Positions 1 to 8,252 of a DNA stretch of 49,041 nucleotides are shown here, in pieces (the first letter of the stretch is position 1; every line of letters starts with the position of its first letter). The stretch is from Glycomyces amatae (GTDB lineage Bacteria; Actinomycetota; Actinomycetes; Mycobacteriales; Micromonosporaceae). The translations under genes were made by a program, and so were the position numbers. The stretch is taken from contig NZ_JAJLQZ010000027.1 in assembly GCF_020991375.1 (NCBI RefSeq), positions 1-49,041 of the forward strand. Reading direction: 5' to 3'. The notes under the pieces were generated by a model, which did not search any database, was not told where the DNA came from, and saw only the letters and a list, made by a program, of their open reading frames with translations.

Positions 1-120
1 ACGGCCGAGACCGCCTTCATCGTGCGCCACGCGGTCCAGGCCGTCGCGTCACGGGCACCGGCTTCTTCCAGTCCCTCCTCGATGGACGTGCGGTTCGGAC
101 TCCCGCTCCGCGATAGGGCA
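1..120. other. window edge, no assignable gene
   Basis: Reading frame 1 of the plus strand stays open from the window edge, but it runs straight through the hairpin at 128-160 and into the antisense of the next gene. Frame 3 closes at a TAG near position 115. Either could be the tail of a gene that starts outside the window. I recognise no family in either frame. Confidence 0.3.
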
Positions 121-127
121 CCGGTGC

Positions 128-160
128 GCGAAGCCCCGGCCGAGTCGGCCGGGGCTTCGC
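128..160. terminator. strong hairpin, likely terminator
   Basis: A perfect 14-bp inverted repeat (arms 128-141 and 147-160) surrounds the loop GAGTC. It lies 46 bases beyond the stop of the minus-strand AztD-like gene and would also end any plus-strand gene entering from the left. It has no long T-tract, which is usual in high-GC actinobacteria. Confidence 0.7.
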
Positions 161-206
161 CTCAGAACCGAACCGGGGCCGGTCGGCCCCGGTCACCGGG
201 CCGTGC

Positions 207-1352
207 TCAGACGCCGGTCATCTCGTTGGCGGGCGCGGGCAGGTCCCCTTCGGCGAGGACGTCGCCCGAAGCGAGGTCCACCGCGAGGATCTTCGAGGCC
301 GCCGGGTCGTTCACGTAGGCGGTCCCGCCGCGCACGAAGACGGAGGGGCGGGGCTCCTGCCATTCGATCGGCTCCTCCCAGGCGGCGGTCACCGGGATCG
401 TCTCGGTGATCTCGGCGCTCGCCATGTCGATGACGCGGAGCGCGCCGTCGGTGCCCAGCACGATGCCCTCGCCCTCGGGGCCGCGGGCCAGCGAGCGGAA
501 GCTGTAGCTGGCGCCGATGTCGAGCAGGCGCATCTCGGCCGTCTCGGTGTCGATGATCGACACCCGCTCGGGGCGCTCGAGCTCGGCCTCGGGGTCGACC
601 TTGTAGTCGCCGAGGATGAACGGCGAGTCGTCGTGCCCGCGGGTGTTGCCGATGCGGCCGTACTCGTCGGGGCTGGCGGCCTTGGTGATCGCGCCGTCGC
701 GGTAGACCAGGACGCCGTCTTCGCAGCCGACGACGATCGTGTCGTCCGCGGCGGCCGACTCGCCGTGGACGCCGGGGCAGTCCTCGCTGCGGGCGACCTC
801 GTCGCGGTCGGCGTCGAGGACCTGGATGCCGGAGCGGGTCTCCGCGTCGCCGAGGCTCACCACCAGTTCGCCGGTCTCCGTCCGCACGGCCACGCCGTGG
901 TGCGGCTGCTCGGTGGTGAAGGTCTCGGCCTCCGGCAGTCCGTCGCCGAGGTCCTGCGGGTCGAAGAGGGTGACCTCGCCGCTGCCGTCGGCGAAGAGGA
1001 CGGTGGTGCCGGCGTGGTTGACGACGTGGCCGGGTTCGGCGGCGGCGAACTCGTCCCCGGTCAGGTCGGCCGCCGCCGCGTCCAGGACCCGGAACCCGGT
1101 CGAAGTGGACACGAGGACGTGGCGGTCGTCCCCGGCGGGGTTGAGCCGGTTGAAGCCCTCCAGGGGCAGGTCCGCCGCGATCTCGAGCGTCGTGCCGTCG
1201 AGCACGTAGAGGCCGCCGTCGTAGGTGACGACGAGGGCGTCGTCGACCTCGACGGCGTCGTCTTCCGCGGTGTCCTCGGCGGGCCCGCCGCACGCGGCGA
1301 GCAGAAGACCGGTGGTGAGCAGCGAGGGCACCCATAGTGCGCGCGTTTTCAT
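207..1352 (-). CDS. AztD-like zinc metallochaperone lipoprotein (second paralogue)
   Basis: A lipoprotein of 381 residues with a short signal peptide and lipobox LLAAC at about residues 16-20. The rest is repeated beta-rich blades of the beta-propeller type found in AztD, the extracytoplasmic chaperone known to pass Zn(II) to AztC. A CPGVHGE segment and a following CEDG turn are shared in part with the paralogue at 2321-3481. It lacks the DHGDHVH cluster seen in that paralogue. The start at 1352 is preferred over an in-frame ATG at 1358 because AAAAGG then lies six bases upstream. It is the last gene of the aztB-aztD-aztC-aztD run; a GC hairpin separates it from aztC. The AztD assignment rests on propeller character and context, so it is an inference. 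Confidence 0.75.
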   Translation of the reverse strand: MKTRALWVPSLLTTGLLLAACGGPAEDTAEDDAVEVDDALVVTYDGGLYVLDGTTLEIAADLPLEGFNRLNPAGDDRHVLVSTSTGFRVLDAAAADLTGDEFAAAEPGHVVNHAGTTVLFADGSGEVTLFDPQDLGDGLPEAETFTTEQPHHGVAVRTETGELVVSLGDAETRSGIQVLDADRDEVARSEDCPGVHGESAAADDTIVVGCEDGVLVYRDGAITKAASPDEYGRIGNTRGHDDSPFILGDYKVDPEAELERPERVSIIDTETAEMRLLDIGASYSFRSLARGPEGEGIVLGTDGALRVIDMASAEITETIPVTAAWEEPIEWQEPRPSVFVRGGTAYVNDPAASKILAVDLASGDVLAEGDLPAPANEMTGV

Positions 1353-1373
1353 GTGCATCCTTTTCTCGGTGTC

Positions 1374-1390
1374 GGGGCCCGTCGGGCCCC
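1374..1390. other. intercistronic hairpin aztC/aztD
   Basis: Seven-base arms GGGGCCC and GGGCCCC enclose the loop GTC, in the 57-base gap between the aztC stop and the downstream aztD-like start. It may attenuate or protect the message between the two genes. It is too short to be called a terminator with confidence. Confidence 0.4.
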
Positions 1391-1409
1391 TGATGGGCGG
1401 GGTGTCGGT

Positions 1410-2327
1410 TCAGTGCCGCCCCAGGCCGTCCGCGATGGCCTGGGCGTTGCTCGCGGCCATGTCGAGGTAGGTCCCGGCGCCTTGCCCGGGCTCGGTGAGC
1501 GATTCGGTGAACAGGGGGACGATCGCGATGTCCAGGCCGGTCTCCTCTGCCATGGCCTCGATCAGCCGCTCCGGCTGCGAGGAGTCCGCGAACACCACGG
1601 GGACGCCGGATTCGGCGACGGCGTCGGCCAGGTCCTTCAGGTCGGAGCCGCTGGGCGAGGCCAGCGTGGTGCCGCTGGGGATGACCGCGCCGACGACCTC
1701 GAAGCCGTACCGCTCGGCCAGGTAGCCGAAGACGTGGTGGTTGGTGACGAGTCTGCGGCGCTCCTCGGGGATCGCGTCGAACAGCTCGGTGGTGCGCTCG
1801 TGCAGCTCGTCGACCTGCGCGCGGTACGCCTCGGCGTTGGCGCGGACCTGCTCGGCGTCGATCCCCGAGACGTGCTCGACCACCTGCTCGGCGATGATCC
1901 CCACCGCTTCGCCGACGCGGACCGGGTCGGTCCAGAAGTGCGGGTCGGGCTGCCCGGCGGTCTCGTCGGCGGTGTACTCGATGGGGTCGACGCGCTCACC
2001 GACGGCGAGGTCGGGCACGCCCGCGGCCGCGGCCGCCTCGACGTGGGCGAGCACGCCCTCCTCGAGGCCGAGTCCGTTGTGGATCAGGAGTTCCGCCCGC
2101 TCCAGCGAGGCCGCCTGCCTGGCGGAGACGCCGAAGGAGTGCGGGTCGGCGCCGGCCGCCATCAGCACCGTCACGTCGGCCTGGCCGCCGATGACGTTGC
2201 GGGCGAGGTCGCCCAGGATGTTCGTGGTGACGACGACGCCGGACCGGCCGGAGCCGCCGGTGCAGCCCGCCATCGCGGCGACGAGCGGCAGCGACACCAG
2301 CGCGCGTCGCGTGAGCGCGGCTACCAT
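1410..2327 (-). CDS. aztC: AztC-type zinc-binding lipoprotein of an ABC transporter
   Basis: A 305-residue cluster A-I (ZnuA-like) solute-binding protein that captures zinc outside the membrane and delivers it to AztB. Visible features are a lipobox ending AMAGC near residue 22, the opening VVTTNILGDLARNV, DPHSF, DPHFWTDP and the NHHVFGYLAERY segment typical of the family's metal-binding histidines. The ZnuA-type histidine-rich loop is absent, as in AztC proteins. The frame stays open far upstream, but the true start is the ATG at 2327. That ATG overlaps the stop region of the upstream AztD-like gene by seven bases, which suggests translational coupling. Confidence 0.9.
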   Translation of the reverse strand: MVAALTRRALVSLPLVAAMAGCTGGSGRSGVVVTTNILGDLARNVIGGQADVTVLMAAGADPHSFGVSARQAASLERAELLIHNGLGLEEGVLAHVEAAAAAGVPDLAVGERVDPIEYTADETAGQPDPHFWTDPVRVGEAVGIIAEQVVEHVSGIDAEQVRANAEAYRAQVDELHERTTELFDAIPEERRRLVTNHHVFGYLAERYGFEVVGAVIPSGTTLASPSGSDLKDLADAVAESGVPVVFADSSQPERLIEAMAEETGLDIAIVPLFTESLTEPGQGAGTYLDMAASNAQAIADGLGRH

Positions 2328-3481
2328 CCCGTCTCCACCATGGCGTCGGGGCGGAAGTCGAGTTCGAAGGTCCGGGCCGGGCGCAGGTCGTCGCGGTAGT
2401 CGATCTCGTGGACGGCCGCGCCGTCCGGGTCGTTGAGGTAGGCGCGGGCGGTGTCGACCTGGATCGTCGGGGCGGCGCCGTCGGCGATGGCCATGACCTC
2501 GACCTGCGCGAGTTCGGCGCCGGTGGCGGGGTCGTAGGAGCGCAGCACGCCGTCCCACCCGAGCACGAGGACGGGCGAGTCCTCGCCGGTCGCGCTGACC
2601 GCCACCGCTTCCGGGCCGTCGAGCGTGAGCCACCGGCGCGCCTTGACGTCCAGCACCAGCGCCTCGCCGGTCAGGCTGCGGGCGGCCAGGACCGCGGTGC
2701 CGGGGCGGTGGTGGAAACCGCCGTCGACGCCCTCGCCCTCGGGGTAGGGGATCTTCTCCGCCGCCAGTTCACCGCCGTCGCCGGAGACCAGCAGCGCCCC
2801 GTCCTCGCAGGCGAACACGGCGCCGCGGCGGGTGGCGGCGGCCGCCTGCGGCTGCGGGCAGGGCTCGGCGAGTTCGGCCTCCGGTCGCCCGCCGCGGTCC
2901 AGCACCTGGACGGTGCCGTCCTCGACGGCGAGCAGCCGCTGATCGTAGGGGAGCGCGGCCTGCGCGTCGAGCTCCGCGACCGGTCGGATCTCGCCCGCCT
3001 CCAGGGCCTCGCGGTCGAGCGGCACCGTGCCCTGCCCGGAGTTCAGGACCGTCACGGCCGGATCGCCGACCGCGGTGAACCCGGCCCCCTCGACCTCGCC
3101 GACGGTTCCCGGCTCGGTCCTGTAGTAGTGCACGTGGTCGCCGTGGTCGACGGTCCAGACCCCGCTGTCGACGACGTGGGTGCGCGAGCCGTCGGACAGG
3201 TAGACGAAGCGGCCGTCGGTCGTCGGCGACCCGGCGCCGTCGACGGTGGCGAGCCTGGTCGGCTCCTCCGTGACCGGGTCCAGCAGGTAGACGTCTCCGG
3301 AGTCGGCTTCGGTGACGACGAGGCGCCATTGGGCCTCGGCGGTCTCCTCGGCGCCCTCGACGAAGCCGTGCGGCGTGGGCAGGGCGTCGTCTTGCGGGGC
3401 GGCGGGTCCGCTGGAGCAGCTCGCGAGCAGTGCGCATCCCGCGAGCGCGGCGGCGGCTCGTGCTCGGATAGGCGGCGGCAT
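2321..3481 (-). CDS. aztD: AztD-like zinc metallochaperone lipoprotein (first paralogue)
   Basis: A 386-residue lipoprotein with lipobox LLASC (residues 18-22) and beta-propeller-like blades. It carries a histidine cluster, DHGDHVHYY, at about residues 112-120 and a second pair (FHHRPG) further on, both plausible zinc ligands. It lies between the permease gene (its ATG directly follows the permease TGA) and aztC (seven-base overlap), so the four minus-strand genes read as one operon. It shares the CP...CEDG pattern with the paralogue at 207-1352 but lacks HGE there. Zinc donation to AztC is the known role of the family. Why two copies are kept is unknown. Confidence 0.8.
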   Translation of the reverse strand: MPPPIRARAAAALAGCALLASCSSGPAAPQDDALPTPHGFVEGAEETAEAQWRLVVTEADSGDVYLLDPVTEEPTRLATVDGAGSPTTDGRFVYLSDGSRTHVVDSGVWTVDHGDHVHYYRTEPGTVGEVEGAGFTAVGDPAVTVLNSGQGTVPLDREALEAGEIRPVAELDAQAALPYDQRLLAVEDGTVQVLDRGGRPEAELAEPCPQPQAAAATRRGAVFACEDGALLVSGDGGELAAEKIPYPEGEGVDGGFHHRPGTAVLAARSLTGEALVLDVKARRWLTLDGPEAVAVSATGEDSPVLVLGWDGVLRSYDPATGAELAQVEVMAIADGAAPTIQVDTARAYLNDPDGAAVHEIDYRDDLRPARTFELDFRPDAMVETGW

Positions 3482-4318
3482 TCAGTGTCCTTTCAGGGCG
3501 GGGAGGCGGTCGCGCAGCAGCGCGGCCAGTGCGGAGGCGAAGAAGCAGGCGACCGCGAGCCCGGCGATGGTGGCGCCCGCGGCCGTCCCGAGGTGCCAGG
3601 AGACGAGGAGCCCGCCCGCGGTCGCGGCCGCGCCGAGCGCGGCGGCGCCGACCATGATGACGGGGATCCGGTCGGCCCACAGCGACATCGCCGCGGGCGG
3701 GGCTATCAGCAGGCCGAAGACGAGCAGGGTGCCGACGACGTGGAACGAGGCCGCGATCGCCAGCGTCAGCAGACCGATCATGACTCCTTGGGCCAGGCCG
3801 GGGCGCATGCCGAGGGTGGCGGCCTTGCGCCGGTCGAACGCCAGCGCCACGAAGGGTCGGTGGAACGCGACCGCGAGCAGGAGCGCCGCCGCCAGCGCGC
3901 CGGCGAGCACCGCCAGGTCGACGTCCCTGACCGCCAGCACGTCGCCGAAGAGGAACCCGGTGAGGTCCACGGCGAACGACTGGGAGCGGGAGACGATGAC
4001 GACGCCCGCCGCGAGCATGCCGACGAACAGCAGCCCGATGCCGGTGTCGTGGGAGAGGCGGCGGGAGCGCGACAGCGCCGTGACGCCGAGGGCCATCGCG
4101 GCCGCGCTGATCGCGGCCCCGAGCAGGAGGTTCCCGCCCAGGAGCGCGGCGACCGCGACGCCCGGCAGCATGCCGTGCGACATCGCGTCGCTCATGAACG
4201 CCATGCCGCGCAGGACGACCCAGGTGCCCGCGAGGCCGCAGAGCGCCGAGACGAGCAGGCCGCCCCACAGCGCCCGGGCCACGAATCCGACCTCGAAGGG
4301 TTCGGTCAACCATTCCAC
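3482..4318 (-). CDS. aztB: zinc ABC transporter permease, AztB/ZnuB family
   Basis: A 278-residue integral membrane permease of the ABC-3 (ZnuB/TroC) family. It opens VEWLTEPFEVGF, followed by alternating hydrophobic segments and family phrases such as GTWVVLRGMAFMSDAMSHGMLPG. It forms the channel with the ATPase encoded divergently at 4367. The open frame extends to 4669, but that part is antisense to aztA. The GTG at 4318 starts directly before the conserved N-terminus and only 15 bases from the Zur-like palindrome. No Shine-Dalgarno is evident, so the transcript may be leaderless. Confidence 0.9.
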   Translation of the reverse strand: MEWLTEPFEVGFVARALWGGLLVSALCGLAGTWVVLRGMAFMSDAMSHGMLPGVAVAALLGGNLLLGAAISAAAMALGVTALSRSRRLSHDTGIGLLFVGMLAAGVVIVSRSQSFAVDLTGFLFGDVLAVRDVDLAVLAGALAAALLLAVAFHRPFVALAFDRRKAATLGMRPGLAQGVMIGLLTLAIAASFHVVGTLLVFGLLIAPPAAMSLWADRIPVIMVGAAALGAAATAGGLLVSWHLGTAAGATIAGLAVACFFASALAALLRDRLPALKGH

Positions 4319-4327
4319 CGGCAGAAC

Positions 4328-4347
4328 TATAATGATAATCGTTTTCA
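4328..4347. promoter_or_regulatory. divergent aztA/aztB promoter with Zur-box-like palindrome
   Basis: Plus-strand TGATAATCGTTTTCA (4333-4347) is an imperfect inverted repeat whose reverse complement, TGAAAACGATTATCA, closely resembles actinobacterial Zur boxes. A TATAAT at 4328-4333 fits a -10 element for aztA, placing the start of transcription inside or just after the palindrome. This AT-rich block is the only one for hundreds of bases. Zinc-dependent repression of both operons is inferred from site and context. Confidence 0.7.
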
Positions 4348-4366
4348 ATTCCAAGGATGAAAGGTT

Positions 4367-5020
4367 GTGATCCGACCCATGCCGAACGCGATCGAACTGG
4401 AGCGGGCGAGCGCGCGCCACGGACCGGCCACGGTACTGCGCGAGGTGACCGTCTCGGTTCCGGCGCATCAGGTCACGGCGGTGACCGGGCCCAACGGGTC
4501 GGGGAAGTCGACGCTGCTCGGCCTCCTCTCGGGCACGCACCCGCTGGCGTCCGGATCGCTGCGGCGGTTCCACGAGTCGCGGGCGGCGCTGGTCGTCCAA
4601 CGCAGCGAGGTGCCTGACGCGCTGCCCGTCACCGTCGCGCAGGCCGTGGCCATGGGCCGGTGGGCGCACCGCGGGGCGTGGCGGCGGCTCACCCGCGACG
4701 ACCGCTCCGTCGTCGAGCGGTGCATGGACCGCCTCGGCGTCGCCGACCTCGCCTCCCGCCGGCTCGGCTCCCTCTCAGGCGGTCAGCGCCAACGCGTCCT
4801 GCTGGCCCAGGGGCTCGCGCAGCAGTCGGATCTGCTCCTGCTCGACGAGCCCGCCACCGGGCTCGACGCCGAGGCGAAACGGCGGATCGCCGCCGTCCTC
4901 GCCGAGGAGAGCGCACGCGGCGTGACGGTCGTCCACGCCACCCACGACCCCGAGGACGCGGCCGAGGCAGGGCACCGCATCGCGCTGTCCGGCGGCCGGC
5001 TCCTGGCTGACGCCCCGTGA
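4367..5020 (+). CDS. aztA: zinc ABC transporter ATPase AztA
   Basis: A 217-residue ABC ATPase that powers zinc import through AztB. It has Walker A GPNGSGKST near residue 41, the signature LSGGQRQR, Walker B LLLLDEPATGLD and the H-loop VHATHD. The length is that of a single ATPase domain. The GTG at 4367 has AAGGA nine bases upstream; an ATG at 4379 is the alternative. It is divergent from aztB across the Zur-like site. There is no cognate gene downstream on the same strand, since the next gene converges from the right. Confidence 0.9.
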   Translation: MIRPMPNAIELERASARHGPATVLREVTVSVPAHQVTAVTGPNGSGKSTLLGLLSGTHPLASGSLRRFHESRAALVVQRSEVPDALPVTVAQAVAMGRWAHRGAWRRLTRDDRSVVERCMDRLGVADLASRRLGSLSGGQRQRVLLAQGLAQQSDLLLLDEPATGLDAEAKRRIAAVLAEESARGVTVVHATHDPEDAAEAGHRIALSGGRLLADAP

Positions 5021-5088
5021 ACGCGGCGGCGGGGACGCCGGGGGTCCGCCCGGTCCCGACCGACGCGCTCACTGCGTCCCTGAGGCCC

Positions 5089-6357
5089 TCAGTCCCCTGC
5101 GCCGCTTGGGGAATCGACGGCGCCGCGGGAGTGCGGCAAGGGTGCGATGAGGGCGGCCGCGGCGACGAGGAGCGGGACGATGGTCGAGAGCCACAGCACG
5201 AGCCGGAACGACCCGGTCCAGTCGTGGAACAGCGAGTACAGCAGCGGCGCGAAGGCGACCGCGGCGATGGTCACGGACGAGACGACGCCGCGGATGGCGC
5301 CGATGTGGGCGGTCCCGAACAGGCGCGGGGTCATGGCGCTCTCGATGGAGCGCAGGGCGTTCCCGGCGGCGCCGATGGCGAGGCCGAAGCCGAGGGCGGA
5401 CCAGCCGGGGGCGACGGCGGTGCCCCAGGCGACGGCGAGGGCGAAGCCGAGCATGGAGGCGGCCAGCAGCAGCCGGGGGCGGCCCTTGTCGACGAGGTAG
5501 CCCAGCAGGAGCGTGGCGAGGGTGCCGGCGACGGTCTGGGGCAGGAAGTTCGCGGCGGCCTCGGTGGCCGAGAGGCCCTGCTCGCCGAGGAGGGCGATCT
5601 GGTGGAAGCCGATGGCGGTGCCGAAGAACCCGGCGGTGCCCACGGTGGCGGTCAGGACCCAGAAGTAGGGGTGGCGCACGGCCTCGCGGCGGCTCATCCC
5701 CCATTCGGGACGGTGGTGCTCGCTGCCCGCGGGGTGGCCGTCGACGAACTGGCCGATGTCGGCGGGCCGGTTGCGCACCAGCAGGATCGAGACCGGGATG
5801 AGGACGAGGGCGACGACGGCCGCTTCGAGGTGCATGGCGGTGCGCCAGTCGGTGGCGGTGATGAGGCGCTCGAGCAGGACCGGGGACAGGGAGATGATCC
5901 CGCCGCCGATGGCGCCCTGGAGGCCCAGGACGGTGCCGCGGCGCCGGTCGTACCAGCGCGAGACGAGGGTGGCCGCGCACAGGCCCAGGGCGCCCTGGCC
6001 GAGCATCCGGATGCCGATGAACCCGGCGCCGAGGCCGATGACGTCCTGGGCGAAGGAGAGTCCGACGAGGGCGAGGCCGAAGGCGGCGGCCACGATCGTC
6101 ATGGTGACGCGGGTGCCGTAGCGGTCGACGGCGCGGCCGATCCACGGCAGGGCGAGGGCCCCGGTGAGGGTGCCGACCATGTAGGCGGTGGAGACGGCGG
6201 TGCGCGAGACGCCGAGCTCGGCGATCATCGGGTCGAGGAACACCGAGATCGAGGCGGTCTGGCCGGGCGCGGTCAGGCCCAGGGCGAGGGTCGCGACGAC
6301 GACCATGCGGGGGCCGGCGAAGCGGGCCGGGGCGGTGCGGGGCGCGGTGGTGGTCAC
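5089..6357 (-). CDS. MFS transporter
   Basis: A 422-residue protein with about twelve hydrophobic segments and a central polar loop (near residues 195-220, after LLVRNRPADIG) typical of the major facilitator superfamily. The loop after TM2 reads GRAVDRYGTR, the classical MFS G-x-x-x-D-R-x-G-x-R pattern. The overall shape, with GTVLGLQGAIGGG and SRWYDRRRG, resembles the oxalate/formate-antiporter-like and monocarboxylate-type groups. The substrate cannot be read from the sequence. The start is a GTG at 6357. The gene converges with aztA and diverges from the SulP gene. Confidence 0.85.
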   Translation of the reverse strand: MTTTAPRTAPARFAGPRMVVVATLALGLTAPGQTASISVFLDPMIAELGVSRTAVSTAYMVGTLTGALALPWIGRAVDRYGTRVTMTIVAAAFGLALVGLSFAQDVIGLGAGFIGIRMLGQGALGLCAATLVSRWYDRRRGTVLGLQGAIGGGIISLSPVLLERLITATDWRTAMHLEAAVVALVLIPVSILLVRNRPADIGQFVDGHPAGSEHHRPEWGMSRREAVRHPYFWVLTATVGTAGFFGTAIGFHQIALLGEQGLSATEAAANFLPQTVAGTLATLLLGYLVDKGRPRLLLAASMLGFALAVAWGTAVAPGWSALGFGLAIGAAGNALRSIESAMTPRLFGTAHIGAIRGVVSSVTIAAVAFAPLLYSLFHDWTGSFRLVLWLSTIVPLLVAAAALIAPLPHSRGAVDSPSGAGD

Positions 6358-6597
6358 GGCGTTGGAGCTCCAGGAGGTGCGGGCTGCTGTGGCTTACCGG
6401 TCGGCAGGCAGATGCTGCGCCCAGCCTAGAGCGCGGCAGGAGACGGGCGCCTCCCCGAATCCCGCAGACTGGTCCGCGCGACCGCACCGTGCGCGGAATG
6501 CGGTACCCGCATCGATCAACCCTTCCGCAGCGTCATTGTTAAACGCCACACCAACAGACACGATAACCACGGACACCCTCCAGTGGCGCAGTAGTAT

Positions 6598-6618
6598 CGG
6601 TGCCGTCCTCCGGCACCG
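6598..6618 (+). promoter_or_regulatory. leader hairpin upstream of the SulP gene
   Basis: A perfect 8-bp stem CGGTGCCG/CGGCACCG with loop TCCTC sits 50 bases before the transporter start. At 6631-6647 it is followed by a second, T-arm-like element (CTCGG-TGCGAGT-CCGAC, four of five pairs). The GGTGCC arm recurs at 6661-6666 beside the start codon and could pair alternatively with the hairpin's GGCACC. This layout suggests a structured 5' leader. I match it to no known riboswitch class. Confidence 0.35.
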
Positions 6619-6668
6619 TCCCAACCCCGTCTCGGTGCGAGTCCGACGCCTCTCATGAACGGTGCCGT

Positions 6669-8165
6669 ATGTCCTCTGCCGCCCTGCCCGTGCTCCGCCG
6701 CGCCCGCTTCACCCTGCCCCGACCGCTCGTGCCGTTCCTGCGGACCGAGCTGCTCGCGGGGCTGCTGGTCGCGCTCGCGCTGATCCCCGAGGCCATCGCG
6801 TTCTCGATCATCGCCGGCGTCGACCCCCGGGTCGGACTGTTCGCCTCGTTCGTCATGGCCTGCTCGATCGCGTTCCTGGGCGGGCGTCCGGCCATGATCT
6901 CGGCCGCGACCGGCGCGATGGCCCTGGTCGTCGCGCCCCTGGTCGCCTCCCACGGGGTCGGGTACCTGATCGCGGCCACCATCCTCGCGGGCCTGTTCCA
7001 GGTGGTGCTGGCGTTCACCGGCATCGCCAAGCTGATGCGGTTCATCCCCCGCAGCGTCCTCACCGGGTTCATCAACGCCCTCGCGATCCTCATCTTCATG
7101 GCGCAGATCCCGCACTTCTGGGGCGCCGACTGGACGGTGTGGGCCCTGATCGGCGCCGGACTCGCCGTCATCTGGGGCCTGCCCCTGGTGTTCAAGGCCG
7201 TCCCCTCGCCGCTGGTCGCCATCGTGACGCTCACCGCGGCGACCGTGTCCTTCGGCATCGCGGTGCCGAACGTGGGCGACATGGGCGAGCTGCCCTCGGG
7301 GCTGCCGTTCCTCGCGCTGCCGGACGTCCCGTTCGACCTCGACACGCTCGGGGTGATCGCCCCGTACGCGATCGGCCTCGCCGCGGTCGGGCTCCTGGAG
7401 TCGCTCATGACCGCCAAGGTCGTGGACGACGCCACCGACACCCGCTCCAACAAGACCCGCGAAGCCGCGGGCCAAGGCATCGGGAACGTCCTGGTCGGGT
7501 TCTTCGGCGGCATGGCCGGGTGCGCGATGATCGGCCAGACCATGATCAACGTCAAGTCCGGGGCCCGCTCGCGCCTCTCGACCTTCTCGGCCGGGTTCTT
7601 CCTGCTGATCCTCATCGTGGTCCTCGGCGACCTGGTCGCGCGGATCCCCATGGCGGCGCTGGTCGCGGTGATGGTCTTCGTGTCGGCGGTGACCTTCGAC
7701 TGGCACTCGATCCGCCCCAGGACCCTGAAGAGGATGCCGGTCTCCGAGACCGTCGTCATGGTCGCCACCGTCGCCGCGACCGTGGCCACCCACAACCTCG
7801 CCATCGGCGTCGGCGCGGGCGTCATCGTCGCCATGGTCGCCTTCGCCCGCAAGGTCGCCCACGTCGTCGAGGTCACCGGCGTCACCGACCCGGACGGCTC
7901 GACCGCGGTCTACGCCGTCACGGGGCAGCTGTTCTTCGCCTCCTCGAACGACCTGGTCCACTGCTTCGACTACGAGAACGACCCGGCCGAGGTCGTCATC
8001 GACCTCTCCGACGCCCACGTGTGGGACGCCTCCACCGTCTCGTCGCTGGACGCGATCGAGGCGAAGTACGCCGCCCGGGGCAAGACCGTCGAGTTCGTCG
8101 GCCTCAACCGGTCCAGCGCGAAGCTCCACGGGGAGCTCTCGGGGAGCCTCACCTCGGCGCACTGA
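6669..8165 (+). CDS. SulP family anion transporter with STAS domain
   Basis: A 498-residue SLC26/SulP transporter. The opening TELLAGLLVALALIPEAIAFS is the family's TM1 signature region, followed by about 12-14 hydrophobic segments. A C-terminal STAS domain begins near residue 410 (VTGQLFFASSNDLVHCF, with VVIDLSDAHVWDASTV). Relatives move sulfate, bicarbonate or dicarboxylates; the substrate here is not decidable. The ATG at 6669 begins the conserved N-terminus; the frame extends upstream to 6600 through the hairpin and is unlikely to be translated there. It diverges from the MFS gene and converges on a MerR gene. Confidence 0.9.
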   Translation: MSSAALPVLRRARFTLPRPLVPFLRTELLAGLLVALALIPEAIAFSIIAGVDPRVGLFASFVMACSIAFLGGRPAMISAATGAMALVVAPLVASHGVGYLIAATILAGLFQVVLAFTGIAKLMRFIPRSVLTGFINALAILIFMAQIPHFWGADWTVWALIGAGLAVIWGLPLVFKAVPSPLVAIVTLTAATVSFGIAVPNVGDMGELPSGLPFLALPDVPFDLDTLGVIAPYAIGLAAVGLLESLMTAKVVDDATDTRSNKTREAAGQGIGNVLVGFFGGMAGCAMIGQTMINVKSGARSRLSTFSAGFFLLILIVVLGDLVARIPMAALVAVMVFVSAVTFDWHSIRPRTLKRMPVSETVVMVATVAATVATHNLAIGVGAGVIVAMVAFARKVAHVVEVTGVTDPDGSTAVYAVTGQLFFASSNDLVHCFDYENDPAEVVIDLSDAHVWDASTVSSLDAIEAKYAARGKTVEFVGLNRSSAKLHGELSGSLTSAH

Positions 8166-8252
8166 CCGGCTCCGCTCATCTCACCGGCCTCGGGCGCTCC
8201 GATTCGGACGTCCGGGGCCGGTCGCTTCGCCGCCCCGTTCGCGGGCGGCCGG

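Noticed and set aside
4333..4347. Fur rather than Zur box
   Set aside because: GATAAT-like halves fit both loosely. The zinc-specific gene set on both sides favours Zur, although iron control is not excluded.
2408..4360. A 650-codon open frame on the plus strand opposite the azt genes
   Set aside because: Its product is low-complexity (Gly, Arg, Asp, Glu, Gln) and exactly antisense to three well-matched zinc-transport genes. It is a by-product of GC-rich third positions.
5017..6429. A 470-codon plus-strand open frame opposite the MFS gene
   Set aside because: The glycine/aspartate/glutamate-rich product lacks family features, while the opposite strand encodes a clear MFS transporter.
6631..6647. 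T-arm-like CTCGG-TGCGAGT-CCGAC as a tRNA, or as part of a cobalamin riboswitch
   Set aside because: No acceptor, D or anticodon arm is present and the loop lacks TTC. The string resembles part of a cobalamin riboswitch core, but the rest of that core and the B12 box are missing.
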